A stretch of 25,442 bases of DNA from contig CAZTJA010000041.1 in assembly GCA_964613745.1 (NCBI GenBank), positions 1 to 25,442 on the forward strand. Direction: 5' to 3'. Shown piece after piece: positions 1-8,601 of this stretch (the stretch's first letter is position 1; each line of letters begins with the position of its first letter). The notes below the pieces were generated by a model. That model was not told the DNA's origin. It saw only the letters and a list, made by a program, of their open reading frames with translations, and ran no database searches. The position numbers were made by a program, and so were the translations under genes. Source of the DNA: CAZTJA01 sp964613745. Its GTDB lineage: Bacteria > Desulfobacterota > Desulfomonilia > Desulfomonilales > Desulfomonilaceae.

Positions 1-504
1 TTCGGAGCCATGGACTTACACCTCCCACTTCATTCCAGCTTAACTTCTAACAAAAATAGCTGACGGGAGGCGAGAAATAAAGTCCTTTTTTGCTGTTCTA
101 CTCGTAAATTGAAATATTTCATGAGCCATGATAACGAGGGTCTCATTAACCAGTATAAAAACAACTTGCAAACAACAACTATCATTATATTTAATTGAAA
201 TAATCTCTATTCTTATGGTCAACAATTTTAAAAAAAGAGGAAAATCGAAGGACTGAGATCCGAAAAGTTACTCTCCAGACTTCTTAAACGAGCTAAACTA
301 TTCTGGTCTCGGTATGTTACAGGCGATTGATTACATGCATTGTCAATCCAGCCTTAATACCCAAATCCTGCGAAATAGTAAAACAGATTCAAGACAATGA
401 CCTGCGGATGTGTTATGAAATTTCTGTAGTACGCGGTGATCTATCTCGCTTTAATCAACAAAGTCGATTGAGTCCGAAGAACATGGTCCGGGATAGGAGG
501 CGAA
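1..504. other. Left-edge region without a convincing gene
   Basis: No protein family is recognisable here. Plus-strand frame 1 is open from the window edge to a TGA at 61-63, so the last residues of an upstream gene could be present, but nothing identifies it. A 61-codon minus ORF (40-225) and a 63-codon plus ORF (327-518) have no recognisable motif, and the latter runs over the start of the CobW gene in another frame. The stretch is AT-rich around 150-240, as expected for a promoter region upstream of the gene at 505. I could not find a convincing -35/-10 pair. Confidence 0.5.
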
Positions 505-1431
505 ATGCCCAAACCTGAGATTTTTCTGATCGGGGGTTTTCTGGGAGCAGGCAAAACGACCTTCCTCCAAAATATACTTTCATCAAAAATTCATCTGCCT
601 TCCACAGCCATTCTGGTGAATGAATTTGGTAAAATTTCAGTGGATGGACTGCTACTAAAATCTAGAGGCACCCAGTTGATCGAATTACAAAGTGGGTGTA
701 TATGCTGTTCAATGAAGGGAGAATTTATTCAGAGCCTTCGAGAGGTTCTGCACAATTTCAATGTAACCCAATGCTTTGTAGAAACAACAGGAATAGCCGA
801 CACTACAGAGATAGTGGATCTGCTACGCCAATCAACCGTATTGGAAAAAGCGGTTCTGAAAAGAGTCATCTGCGTTCTAGATGCAGATTTATGGCAGGAG
901 AGAGAAATTTTTGGAACTACATTTTTCAACCAGATTAAAGCGGCGGACTTAATTCTTCTCAACAAAATCGATCTCGTCGAAAAAGAACAAATCGGCCTCT
1001 TCATGGAGGATCTTCGTGAAATCAATGCCGAGGCTATGATTGTACCGACCCATCTTTGTGCCATTGATCACGGTATCTTGAGTGATGACAAATACTTGGA
1101 TCTCGAGGAGTTTCAATCTCTCAAAGTTACCGTCCCGCAAGGAGAGAAAAAGACAGAGCTAAATTTTTCAACCTTTCTTTTTGAGGAGTCGGATCCTTTG
1201 TCTGAAACTTGTTTCAAAACTTTTCTCGACAGAATTCCTCGAAACCTCTTTCGCATCAAAGGTGTAGTGAAATTTGAGGATAAGATTCTTATGCTGAATC
1301 ATGTTGGAGGGAAGAGCTATTGGTCAACCATTCAGAACCAAACGAAAACGAAGTTGGTTTTCATAGGTTGGGACGTACAACCCACAAATATTTTGGAAGA
1401 TGTTAAAAAATGTGTTTCTGAGGATCAATAA
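505..1431 (+). CDS. CobW/G3E-family GTP-binding metallochaperone
   Basis: This is a 308-aa P-loop GTPase of the G3E family (CobW, HypB, UreG, and the MeaB-like metallochaperones), acting in the cytoplasm in metal delivery or metal-cofactor assembly. Visible motifs are a Walker A GGFLGAGKTT (residues 10-19), the CobW metal-binding CxCC motif as GCICCS (64-69), ETTG (93-96) and the guanine-specificity NKID (153-156). A short CobW C-terminal domain covers about 220-308. The ATG is preceded by an AGGAGG Shine-Dalgarno at 496-501. It converges on the arginase-family gene. The neighbouring MtaA-like methyltransferase (corrinoid and zinc chemistry) or the metal-dependent arginase-like enzyme are possible clients, but that is inference. 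Family assignment is firm; the metal is unknown. Confidence 0.9.
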   Translation: MPKPEIFLIGGFLGAGKTTFLQNILSSKIHLPSTAILVNEFGKISVDGLLLKSRGTQLIELQSGCICCSMKGEFIQSLREVLHNFNVTQCFVETTGIADTTEIVDLLRQSTVLEKAVLKRVICVLDADLWQEREIFGTTFFNQIKAADLILLNKIDLVEKEQIGLFMEDLREINAEAMIVPTHLCAIDHGILSDDKYLDLEEFQSLKVTVPQGEKKTELNFSTFLFEESDPLSETCFKTFLDRIPRNLFRIKGVVKFEDKILMLNHVGGKSYWSTIQNQTKTKLVFIGWDVQPTNILEDVKKCVSEDQ

Positions 1432-1515
1432 CCAAATCAGTTAGTTCCACATAACCGTTTCAGCTATTACATGTATCTCGAAGGCGGCTCGTGCCGACTC
1501 AGTTTCAAGAGAGCC

Positions 1516-2589
1516 TCATTGTGGGAAGCACAGCTTTTTGATGATATCAAATGCTATTTCATAAGTCCGAGAGTATTGCCCTTCTACAACGGCTATTCTT
1601 CTGGGATTAAATTCTACTAAATCCATGCCTACCAGCTGGACTCCATTGTCCAAAAGCTGTCTCATACATCCAATAATTTTGAAGATCTGAGTCTCGTTCA
1701 AGCCCTGATGATTCAAATATCGGACTCCTTCAACAGCATTCCGGGCGCCAATATCCATATCAATTGAGACATACACGTAAGGGGTTTTGATTCGGTTGAT
1801 CAAATTCTTCAGAACAGCCGGTCCCATGGAAAGATCCTTTTTCGTCAGAAGCTTTGCACCCTGCCTTTTGAGAGATGTATAGCAGTCGACGTAGCTCTTT
1901 ATCCTACTGTCTTTGACCCGAAAAGCGTTTTTCGGGGGATAATCGCTAATACCAATTATATATAGATTTTGAGGTTTGATTGTTTTTTCTTCCACGAGAA
2001 AATAAATAAAGGAACTTGCATTATAAGAATCCGGACGGTTCTGCAGAAAGGGATCGTGGCGGTCGTGTACGGAACGGGGGTTTGTTTCCATGTCATAGTT
2101 GATAGCCCCTGACATGACCGATGATGGTAATCCGTCCATGTGGCTGTCCAAAACCACAAACGATATATCGTCAGGTTTGTACGATGATACCAGGGAGCTT
2201 AGGATTCCTCCGGTTAGTGAATGATCGACTCCAATGAAACATGGTATGTTGGGAAAGACAAAGTCTGAAACAAACTTGCCCAATGCTTGAGCAAAATCTA
2301 GGCAACCGTTCTGATCAATAAAATATATGAAATTTTGTAAGTTTACATCCTTTAATGCGCCAGGGGGAGGCACAGGACTCAGCCATGGGGGTACTTCCAT
2401 TGAACCCTTTTCTTCCCACAAACTGGGGTCCAGATTTTTGTGCACCAGTCGCATAACCTCTAAATAAGGATCATCAGGATGAATTGTCCCACTGAGACGG
2501 AGTTTCTCCTGGATTGATTCATCTCTCTCATCCGGGTCCAGTGGGCAGCCAAAAAAGACGGGGTGTTTTACTTGTGCTGGGTTATTCAC
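1516..2589 (-). CDS. Arginase/agmatinase-family (ureohydrolase) protein
   Basis: A 357-aa member of the arginase/agmatinase/formiminoglutamase superfamily, binuclear manganese hydrolases that cleave guanidino or formimino groups. All six metal ligands appear present: H123 in GVDHS, D148/H150/D152 in LDSHMD, and D277/D279 in SIDMD. E326 in MDLVEFNP matches the conserved acidic residue near the C-terminus. The usual sequence after SxDxD (LDPAxAPGTG) is replaced by IGARNAVEGVRY, and the first ~80 residues are not recognisable, so the substrate may not be arginine or agmatine. The start is GTG (2587-2589) with only a weak ribosome site; an in-frame stop lies a few codons upstream. It lies 70 bp downstream of the methyltransferase gene, with a strong hairpin between them. 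Confidence 0.85.
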   Translation of the reverse strand: MNNPAQVKHPVFFGCPLDPDERDESIQEKLRLSGTIHPDDPYLEVMRLVHKNLDPSLWEEKGSMEVPPWLSPVPPPGALKDVNLQNFIYFIDQNGCLDFAQALGKFVSDFVFPNIPCFIGVDHSLTGGILSSLVSSYKPDDISFVVLDSHMDGLPSSVMSGAINYDMETNPRSVHDRHDPFLQNRPDSYNASSFIYFLVEEKTIKPQNLYIIGISDYPPKNAFRVKDSRIKSYVDCYTSLKRQGAKLLTKKDLSMGPAVLKNLINRIKTPYVYVSIDMDIGARNAVEGVRYLNHQGLNETQIFKIIGCMRQLLDNGVQLVGMDLVEFNPRRIAVVEGQYSRTYEIAFDIIKKLCFPQ

Positions 2590-2613
2590 TCTAATTGTGC
2601 TTTACAAGGGGTG

Positions 2614-2646
2614 TTCCAATTCCTCCTACTTTCGGAGGAACTGGAA
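2614..2646 (-). terminator. Strong hairpin between methyltransferase and arginase-like genes
   Basis: A 13-bp inverted repeat (TTCCAATTCCTCC at 2614-2626 against GGAGGAACTGGAA at 2634-2646) is fully paired on the minus-strand transcript if one G-U pair is allowed, with a 7-nt loop. It starts 13 nt past the stop of the gene ending at 2660 and ends about 25 nt before the GTG of the next gene. No good U-tract follows, so it could be a terminator, an attenuator or a processing site. Confidence 0.55.
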
Positions 2647-2659
2647 ATATGGGATGGGT

Positions 2660-3676
2660 TTACTTAGCAAGAAAATTATCTCTCGCCTTCTTTAACTGAA
2701 GTATGTTTTCGAGGGGTGATCGAGGGGCAATTCCGCAGCCGGGTGTAAGGAAATTTGTGCCATTTTGAAGTGCTGCAGTTGCCTCTTGATAACATTCCTC
2801 TGGTTTCCCCATGAACAGAGTCGTTGCTGTTGCTACATTTCCGAATACTTTAACGCCTCTGGGGTTCGCAATCTCAACGGCTTTTTTCAAATCTGCTTTT
2901 TCTTCAATACTTATTCCGGCAACTCCGGAATCGCACATCAGGGATATGATGGAATCCGTGTTGCCGCAGATGTGGAGAACAATAGGTCCTTTTGCCTTTT
3001 CCACAACATCCTTGAGAGTAGGCAAAACGTATTTTGCCCAAATTTTACCGCTCATGACTGCCGGCCCTGAAGTCGGTTCAGCCAATACATAATAATCGAC
3101 GCCGTTTTCAAAGGCAAAATTTATGGCGGCGATAGCGGCTTCCTTTGTGACCTCCAGGACCTTGAAAACGTCATCAGGTTTCTTGAAAGTCCATCTCATA
3201 AATTGCTCGACGCCGACCAAGTTTGCTGCTGCAGTGAAAGGACCTTCGGTTTCTCCAAATATTGCGATTTCGTCCCCGATTTTTTCCTTGAGCATTTTGA
3301 GATGCTCTTTATACATGGGGAAACGTCCCCTCTGCAGAAAATCCGAAGGATAATCCAGGCCATCGAGACTTTCTGCAAAAGGGTGTGCTTTAATGTAGAA
3401 TTGGCGATCGATTTCAGGTTCGCCGAGCGAGCATCCGAGAACTTCGCTTAGAGCCGTGATATCCCAGCCCATAGCTTTTATCCATTCGAATCCCGCATAC
3501 CGGTGACCGGCTATGGAAAGTTCGGTCATCGCTAAAGCGTCGGTATCGGCTTGGGGTCGTGCATAGCCGCACTTCTCCATCAATTCTACCATTCCATAAG
3601 TAGTTGTACACCCGTAAAGCGGTTCTCCGGACTTGCTGCCCGTGAGCGCATTCATAAATTTATTTTTTAAAGTCAT
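2660..3676 (-). CDS. Uroporphyrinogen decarboxylase-type methyltransferase (MtaA/CmuA family)
   Basis: A 338-aa protein of the URO-D superfamily, in the branch of methylcobalamin-dependent methyltransferases (MtaA, MtbA, CmuA C-terminal domain) rather than heme-pathway HemE. The zinc site of that branch is visible: H235-x-C237 in LHICGNT and C314 in TPGCGIAP. GETEGPFTAA (141-150) matches the conserved active-site segment. Such enzymes move a methyl group between a corrinoid protein and a thiol. No corrinoid-binding protein or MtaB partner is in the window, so the methyl donor and acceptor are unknown. The ATG has GGAG about 9 nt upstream. A long imperfect hairpin lies just upstream, between it and the MFS gene. 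Confidence 0.85.
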   Translation of the reverse strand: MTLKNKFMNALTGSKSGEPLYGCTTTYGMVELMEKCGYARPQADTDALAMTELSIAGHRYAGFEWIKAMGWDITALSEVLGCSLGEPEIDRQFYIKAHPFAESLDGLDYPSDFLQRGRFPMYKEHLKMLKEKIGDEIAIFGETEGPFTAAANLVGVEQFMRWTFKKPDDVFKVLEVTKEAAIAAINFAFENGVDYYVLAEPTSGPAVMSGKIWAKYVLPTLKDVVEKAKGPIVLHICGNTDSIISLMCDSGVAGISIEEKADLKKAVEIANPRGVKVFGNVATATTLFMGKPEECYQEATAALQNGTNFLTPGCGIAPRSPLENILQLKKARDNFLAK

Positions 3677-3711
3677 TACTGGAATCTCCGATCATCGTCA
3701 GAAAAAGGTAT

Positions 3712-3790
3712 GCAGTAACAGGTCCGAAGGACATGAGAGAGATTTTCCGCTCAATCTAATCTCAAAGTTCCTTCGATCCCTGTTACCTGC
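3712..3790 (-). repeat. Long imperfect stem-loop between MFS and methyltransferase genes
   Basis: Arms GTAACAGG (3715-3722) and CCTGTTAC (3779-3786) pair perfectly. Inside them CGAAGGA pairs with TCCTTCG, and nearer the loop GAGATT pairs with AATCTC. This nests into one long imperfect stem covering most of the 138-bp gap. On the minus strand a run of five T follows about 8 nt after the stem. It may terminate the MFS transcript or act in the leader of the methyltransferase mRNA. Confidence 0.5.
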
Positions 3791-3814
3791 GGCAAAATAT
3801 GGAATTGGTCTTCA

Positions 3815-5167
3815 TTAAGCCGCTTTTTTCTGCAGGACCTTTGTGTCTTCAGTGAAGAACATTGCTATCGCACCGATGACCAGTGCTATTATACAAGCTA
3901 TAAAAGATGCTTGGTAAGCTTCAACAGGGAATTTGTCTCCCACTTTGCCGTACCAATCCAACACCATACCCATTATGGCCTGGAATAGAGCTCCACCGAC
4001 AAAGTACCAAATGTTGAGCATGCCGTTGGCTGTAGCGATAAAACTGTGCGGCTGTCCTTCTGCGATGTGGGCGTAATTTGGAACGTATGCACCGGAGAAG
4101 AAGCCCATGATGAACAGTAGAGGATAAAACATTCCGACGGGGATTAGGCCCGGCCACAGTGCTAATGGTATCCAAGTCAATGCATAAATAATTATTCCAA
4201 AAAATGATGCGTTTCTACGTGACTTAAGAATTCTATCGGAAATATAGCCGAACGCAAAACAACCGACGGCCATTCCGATGGGCCACAGCATCAGTATGTT
4301 GGCAGCCTGTTGTTTGGGCAGTCCATATGTCTGCTGTAGGAATGGAATACACCAAAGGCCTTGGAAGCCCATGACTGTTCCGTAAATTACAAAGGCATAC
4401 AGTGCTATCAGCCAGTAATTCTTCATGCGAAAGAGTCTCTTCACATTTTCACCGAACGTTACCGGTTTTGCACTCTGGACCGAATAGTAGTCGACACCGT
4501 CTATCTCGGAGACAGTGGGTAGGTTCTTATCACTCGGCTTGTTGCGGAGAATGATAAAGTTTAAGATGGCCACTATGGCCATAAATGCCCCAAGCCAGTA
4601 AAAAGATGCTCTCCACCCTACAAGGCCCACGAGAAAGGCTAGCGGGGCGGCAGCCAAAACAGCTCCTGCGTTACCTACGGTAAGCATTACTCCGGTGAGC
4701 GTTGCGAATTCCTTCGGTCTAAACCAGTTGGCCAAAATTCTCATGCAAGGAATCCATACTACCGCTACACCGACTCCCATTAGAAAACGGCCGAAAATTA
4801 TCCATCCGAATGTGTGGGCTATTCCAAAAAGAGCGGTTCCAATTGCTGCTATGATGAAGAAAATCGTGACGGAAATTCTGGGGCCCATGCGGTCGGACAA
4901 GATTCCTGATGGAATCTGCATTGCAGCATAGGGATAAAAATACATTGACGACAAAATACCAAGGCTGGTCGCCGTTAATCCGAACTCTTTCATGAGTTCG
5001 GGTGCTATGACCGCAGGTGCCACGCGATCAAAATAGACAAAAATATATGTCAGAAGTAGCATTCCATAACAGATCCATCTATATCTGAGCATCTGCTGCG
5101 CTAATTCTGAAAATTGGACACTCCCCTGAACACTCTCAGTTGCCGTCCGAGCAGTTGATTGACTCAT
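3815..5167 (-). CDS. MFS transporter, probable organic anion carrier
   Basis: A 450-aa major facilitator superfamily permease with about 12 hydrophobic segments. The MFS loop 2-3 signature is visible as PSGILSDRMGPR near residue 110, preceded by the family-typical hydrophobic FDRVAPAVIAPELMKEFGLT segment (residues ~46-65). A second-half counterpart, FGYISDRILKSRR, follows the long central loop. Sequence style resembles anion:cation symporter and sugar-acid or carboxylate carriers, but substrate cannot be deduced. The start ATG has AAAGGTGA upstream. The neighbouring FAD oxidase, Fe-S partner and aldehyde dehydrogenase suggest that it imports their substrate; this is inference. Confidence 0.88.
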   Translation of the reverse strand: MSQSTARTATESVQGSVQFSELAQQMLRYRWICYGMLLLTYIFVYFDRVAPAVIAPELMKEFGLTATSLGILSSMYFYPYAAMQIPSGILSDRMGPRISVTIFFIIAAIGTALFGIAHTFGWIIFGRFLMGVGVAVVWIPCMRILANWFRPKEFATLTGVMLTVGNAGAVLAAAPLAFLVGLVGWRASFYWLGAFMAIVAILNFIILRNKPSDKNLPTVSEIDGVDYYSVQSAKPVTFGENVKRLFRMKNYWLIALYAFVIYGTVMGFQGLWCIPFLQQTYGLPKQQAANILMLWPIGMAVGCFAFGYISDRILKSRRNASFFGIIIYALTWIPLALWPGLIPVGMFYPLLFIMGFFSGAYVPNYAHIAEGQPHSFIATANGMLNIWYFVGGALFQAIMGMVLDWYGKVGDKFPVEAYQASFIACIIALVIGAIAMFFTEDTKVLQKKAA

Positions 5168-5487
5168 GTATCACCTTTCTTTATCGGATAGAAACATGAA
5201 CGGAATAGATCTCCCAAGAAGCCGACATGGCGGCTATAAAACTCTCCTCTTCTTTTATTCCTAATAGAACCCCTACCATATTCTCAAATAATCTTCTCAA
5301 GCCTTGCTGATAATGAAGTCAGCAAAAAGATAAAACACGGGTGTAAAAGCCCACCCACCAAATAGAAAGCTCAGTCAAATCGATAAAATCTCCTTTCCTG
5401 CATAATTGAACATTTTCTCCTTTCTTTATGCGTAAATTTTGTTGAAGAGGGGCCGTGTGTAAGGACCCCGTCTTCAAAGCAGGAACG
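5168..5487. other. 320-bp gap upstream of the MFS gene with several small hairpins
   Basis: No gene is visible. Besides the terminator-like hairpin at 5442-5477, the gap holds a perfect 7-bp stem TTGCTGA/TCAGCAA at 5304-5325 with an 8-nt loop, and a 5-bp AGCCG/CGGCT stem at 5220-5235. It must contain the leader and probably the promoter of the minus-strand MFS gene, but I found no convincing -35/-10 pair. Confidence 0.4.
5442..5477 (-). terminator. Terminator-like hairpin after the CCG Fe-S gene
   Basis: TTGAAGA (5442-5448) pairs with TCTTCAA (5471-5477). A GGGG/CCCC block continues the stem past a single-base bulge, with a short loop. It sits 10 nt beyond the TAA of the Fe-S subunit gene. 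No strong U-run follows, so intrinsic termination is likely but not certain. Confidence 0.5.
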
Positions 5488-6816
5488 TTAGTCAGAGGAG
5501 TTATGGGCCAAAACTTTGTCGACCAGTTCAGTCAAATCGTGCACTTTGATTTGATTTCCAACCACCTTTGCCCCTTCGTTGAGGTTGTAGTGACAGAATG
5601 GACAAATTGACACAATCTTATCAGCTCCTGTTTCCATACCTTCCTGAACTCGCAGCCCTGCGTTTTTGACCGCCCACTCACCAAACCCGGTCATTACGCC
5701 TCCACCACCGCCGCAGCAAAATGAATTCGCTCTATTTCTTTTCATTTCAACCAATTCAAGGCCCGGTATGGCTTTCAGTAGCTCCCTGGGTTGCTCGTAT
5801 AGGCACTCACTCTGATCCACATCCAAGTAGGCTCCCGGCCAGAGTTCTTTACCTTCTTGATCGATGATGAATCTGTTAAGATGTCTCCCGGTGTGACACG
5901 GATCATGGTAAGTAACTTTCCAGGGAAGTTCCCCTTTGAACTTAAGTTTGCCCTCTTTGAACAACCTGTTGAGATAATCCGCCGTATGGATAACCTCAAT
6001 TCCTTGCATCACCTCATCGTACTGAGAAGCCAGAGAGTAATCCTTCTTGATCGCTCTGTAGCATCCTGCACATGAGCTGATGATCGTATTTACTCCCCGT
6101 TCGTCATGTAACCACTTAAAAGTTTCGAGGTTCTTTGATGCGACTCGCTTAAATTCTTCAGAGTCTCCAACACGCATGGCCGTTGAACCGCAACAGATTT
6201 CGTTTTCACCCAAAATTCCAAAATCCATTCCAATTTTCTGGAATATTGAGGCCGTTGCAGTAGGGACCGCCCTCGCAGCAGTATTAAATGCTCCGGTGCA
6301 ACCTACGAAAAGCAATGCAGGAGCAGGTTCCTTGTTAATGTCTTTGATTGGTTTACCGGCTTTTTTAAATGGACGTGTCCAGTCGGTCCTTACACGTCTG
6401 GGTCCCTGGTATGGATTATTGTAGTTCTTCATGGATTGAAGCAGGTTTTTGTGCAAAGGCATTGGCCCTACGCCGTCTTCGACTGCTTTGCGCCGCATGG
6501 CTTCCATGATTTCGGGAATAAAAGGTTTATGATCAAGTTGACACTGGTTCTGGCAACCAGCACAAATTGTGCACTTGTAGATTGCTTCCAATAATTCCTC
6601 ATCCCAGGGAAGCTCACCGCTCAAAATACCTCTAGCGAAAGCTATTTTGCCCTTGGAAGCCGTCATTCCTTCAAATCCGAATTCTGTACCCGCCGGACAG
6701 ATTTCACCAAATGTTGGAGGCGGGCCGTAGTCATATGCTATTTTACAAGTGCCGCAGGCAGTGCATCGCCAGATTTTATCCTCTAACTCTTTCAAGTCCG
6801 CAATTTTCCAGTCCAT
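5488..6816 (-). CDS. CCG-domain Fe-S oxidoreductase (HdrD/GlcF-like), partner of the FAD oxidase
   Basis: A 442-aa cytoplasmic or membrane-associated electron-transfer subunit. Two N-terminal [4Fe-4S] motifs are visible: C18/C21/C24 with C40, where an insertion separates the last cysteine, and C82/C85/C88/C92 (CTICAGCQNQC). Two CCG domains follow: VGCTGAFN then EICCGS then SCAGC, and YHDPCHTGRH then SFCCGGGGG then CPFC. Such domains occur in HdrB/HdrD, GlpC, GlcF and LutA. The gene begins 28 bp after the GlcD-like gene, a typical two-subunit flavin/Fe-S dehydrogenase arrangement, so it probably takes electrons from the flavin and passes them to quinone or another carrier. The ATG has GAGGAAC just upstream. 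It is a paralogue of the protein at 18118-19449. Confidence 0.9.
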   Translation of the reverse strand: MDWKIADLKELEDKIWRCTACGTCKIAYDYGPPPTFGEICPAGTEFGFEGMTASKGKIAFARGILSGELPWDEELLEAIYKCTICAGCQNQCQLDHKPFIPEIMEAMRRKAVEDGVGPMPLHKNLLQSMKNYNNPYQGPRRVRTDWTRPFKKAGKPIKDINKEPAPALLFVGCTGAFNTAARAVPTATASIFQKIGMDFGILGENEICCGSTAMRVGDSEEFKRVASKNLETFKWLHDERGVNTIISSCAGCYRAIKKDYSLASQYDEVMQGIEVIHTADYLNRLFKEGKLKFKGELPWKVTYHDPCHTGRHLNRFIIDQEGKELWPGAYLDVDQSECLYEQPRELLKAIPGLELVEMKRNRANSFCCGGGGGVMTGFGEWAVKNAGLRVQEGMETGADKIVSICPFCHYNLNEGAKVVGNQIKVHDLTELVDKVLAHNSSD

Positions 6817-6844
6817 TGTTCCTCACAATTTCACTTATTTCTCG

Positions 6845-8475
6845 TCATATGCCTAGTTTGCCGGGATTCATTATGTCGTTTGGGTCTAGAAATTTCTTCA
6901 TCCTCCGTAAGAGGTCGAGATATCCGGGATCGGCTCTCCTAATAATCTCAGCAGCAAAATCCAGAGGCGGTTTATATGGAATACCTCCCGCATCCAGATC
7001 CACCTTGAGGCATTCAACAATTGCGTGTCTGGCGTTTTCGGTTTCTTCGGGATTCTGCTTATTAAATGGAATCATAGCTCGCAACATTCCGTAATGAACT
7101 CCGCGATACATGCTCATGCGGACCGACGGTGAAAGATTATGGTCAATGAGGATTTCTTTCCATTTGTTGTAAACGGGTGCCCAGACTTTGGCAGGCGTGA
7201 AAGTGCCTGGCCAGGAGATGCCGGCGCCTCCTTGTTTGCAGTAATTCTTGGTTGATCCAACTACTTGACTTGGTAGCTGAGTTCGTCCTTTCAAAGCTTC
7301 TTCCGGGTAAACCGTCTGCTTGATTGAGGTATTCTTTTTCTTTTCAGATTCAAGAACGGTTTCCCAAATTTCGGTTCTAGCTTCTCTCTCTTTTTCGGTC
7401 CAAGAAGTTGTTGTGGCAAAACTGAACCATTCCGCAGCACCGTCGGGCTTGGGCTTATATGGGTAAGGAATTGGTACTTGAGCGAGCCACCAAGATACGG
7501 CGGTGAGATCGTCACATATTTCATAGTTGCTGAGGTTGAACATGTAGGAATACATGTCCTCCACATTATCGCATGAGACGGTAAACACTTTAAGGAGAGG
7601 AGGAATAGGATGTACACTGATTCCGATCTTCGTCACAACTCCGGTCGATCCGAGCCAACCTTTGAAAAGACCGTCCAATTGAGGCAACGGTAAGCAGCTG
7701 TGCCAGGCATCTTCTCGAATAGCGCAGGACCCAACTCGTACCAACTCACCTGTCGGCAGCACGATTTCCATGCTTGTAATTTCTTGGCTGTTCAGACCGT
7801 ATCTTGCGTTGAGGCCTCCTATTCCGTGAGAAACTGCGCAAGACAACACTGATGCTGAAGGCGGTCCCACGGGCCATCCGAATCTTAGCTTGTGCTTGTA
7901 AAGTGCATCAGCCAGTTTTGCATGAGATACACCCGGCTCGATAACCGCCACGTGAGATTCAGGATCAATCTGGAGGATCCTGTTCATCTTCTTCAGATCG
8001 AGAAGAATCCCACCCCGTTCAGGGATCGTGAGTCCTCCGATATTGGTGCCGGCAGTGTAAGGTACTACCGGGATTTTTTCTCTGTTAGCGAACTTCATAA
8101 GTTGCTGAACTTGTTCNNNNNNNNNNNNNNNNNNNNNNNNNNNNNNNNNNNNNNNNNNNNNNNNNNNNNNNNNNNNNNNNNNNNNNNNNNNNNNNNNNNN
8201 NNNNNNNNNNNNNNNNGTACTACCGGGATTTTTTCTCTGTTAGCGAACTTCATAAGTTGCTGAACTTGTTCGACCGTTTCAGTCATGACGACGAAATCCG
8301 GCATCTTAGGTTTGACGAAACTAAGATCATAAGAATAGGCATAACGAATGTGCCTAGCCGCCGTGCAGTTTGACTCACCTACTATTCTTCTCAACTCGCC
8401 AAGAACTGCGTCAACCTTGCCGGCATTACTTACCGGAAAAACTTGTTCTGATTGCGTTGTGCTCAACTCAGGCAT
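6845..8475 (-). CDS. GlcD-like FAD-binding oxidase, interrupted by an assembly gap
   Basis: An FAD-linked oxidase/dehydrogenase of the GlcD, D-lactate dehydrogenase and VAO/PCMH type. The coding frame is broken only by the N gap at 8117-8216. The 55 bp before and after the gap are identical, and removing 155 bp gives one in-frame 491-aa protein, close to normal family length. The N-terminal FAD_binding_4 domain shows VVPYTAGTNIGGL and later GPPSASVLSCAVSHGIGG. The C-terminal FAD-oxidase domain ends with the typical DPNDIMNPGKLGI. It would oxidise a 2-hydroxyacid or alcohol and hand electrons to the CCG subunit encoded next. The start at 8475 has AGGAGG upstream. The substrate is unknown; the VAO-like features leave an aromatic alcohol possible. 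Confidence 0.85.
8062..8271. other. Assembly gap (100 N) flanked by identical 55-bp copies
   Basis: The N run is 8117-8216. Bases 8062-8116 and 8217-8271 are identical. This is what results when two contigs sharing a 55-base end are joined with a fixed 100-N spacer instead of being merged. Collapsing the copies restores the GlcD-like frame, so no sequence is probably missing. Confidence 0.9.
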
Positions 8476-8494
8476 CTGGCCTCCTTCTGAGGAC

Positions 8495-8544
8495 GAAAGA
8501 ATCAGCCATTACCAAGTACAAATTACCGAATCGCTGATTCTTTC
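8495..8544. repeat. Perfect 12-bp inverted repeat between aldehyde dehydrogenase and FAD oxidase genes
   Basis: GAAAGAATCAGC (8495-8506) is the exact reverse complement of GCTGATTCTTTC (8533-8544), with a 26-nt spacer. It fills much of the 126-bp gap on the transcript that leaves the aldehyde dehydrogenase gene and enters the FAD oxidase gene. It could be an attenuating stem-loop, an mRNA processing or stability element, or a regulator site. Confidence 0.6.
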
Positions 8545-8601
8545 CAGCAGCTAATTGTTTATTATTCAGTACGACCTATTCGCCTAATCCGATCAGTGCT
8601 T

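Noticed and set aside
40..225. 61-codon minus-strand ORF at the left edge
   Set aside because: Low-complexity AT-rich stretch with no motif or neighbour support.
327..518. 63-codon plus-strand ORF before the CobW gene
   Set aside because: It has no recognisable motif, overlaps the CobW start and ribosome site in another frame, and has no good ribosome site of its own.
2660..3676. HemE uroporphyrinogen decarboxylase
   Set aside because: The HxC...C zinc motif and catabolic context point to the methyltransferase branch instead of heme synthesis.
8062..8271. Direct 55-bp repeats as a mobile-element target duplication
   Set aside because: The same flank length occurs at the second gap and both interiors are pure N; a k-mer overlap explains both.
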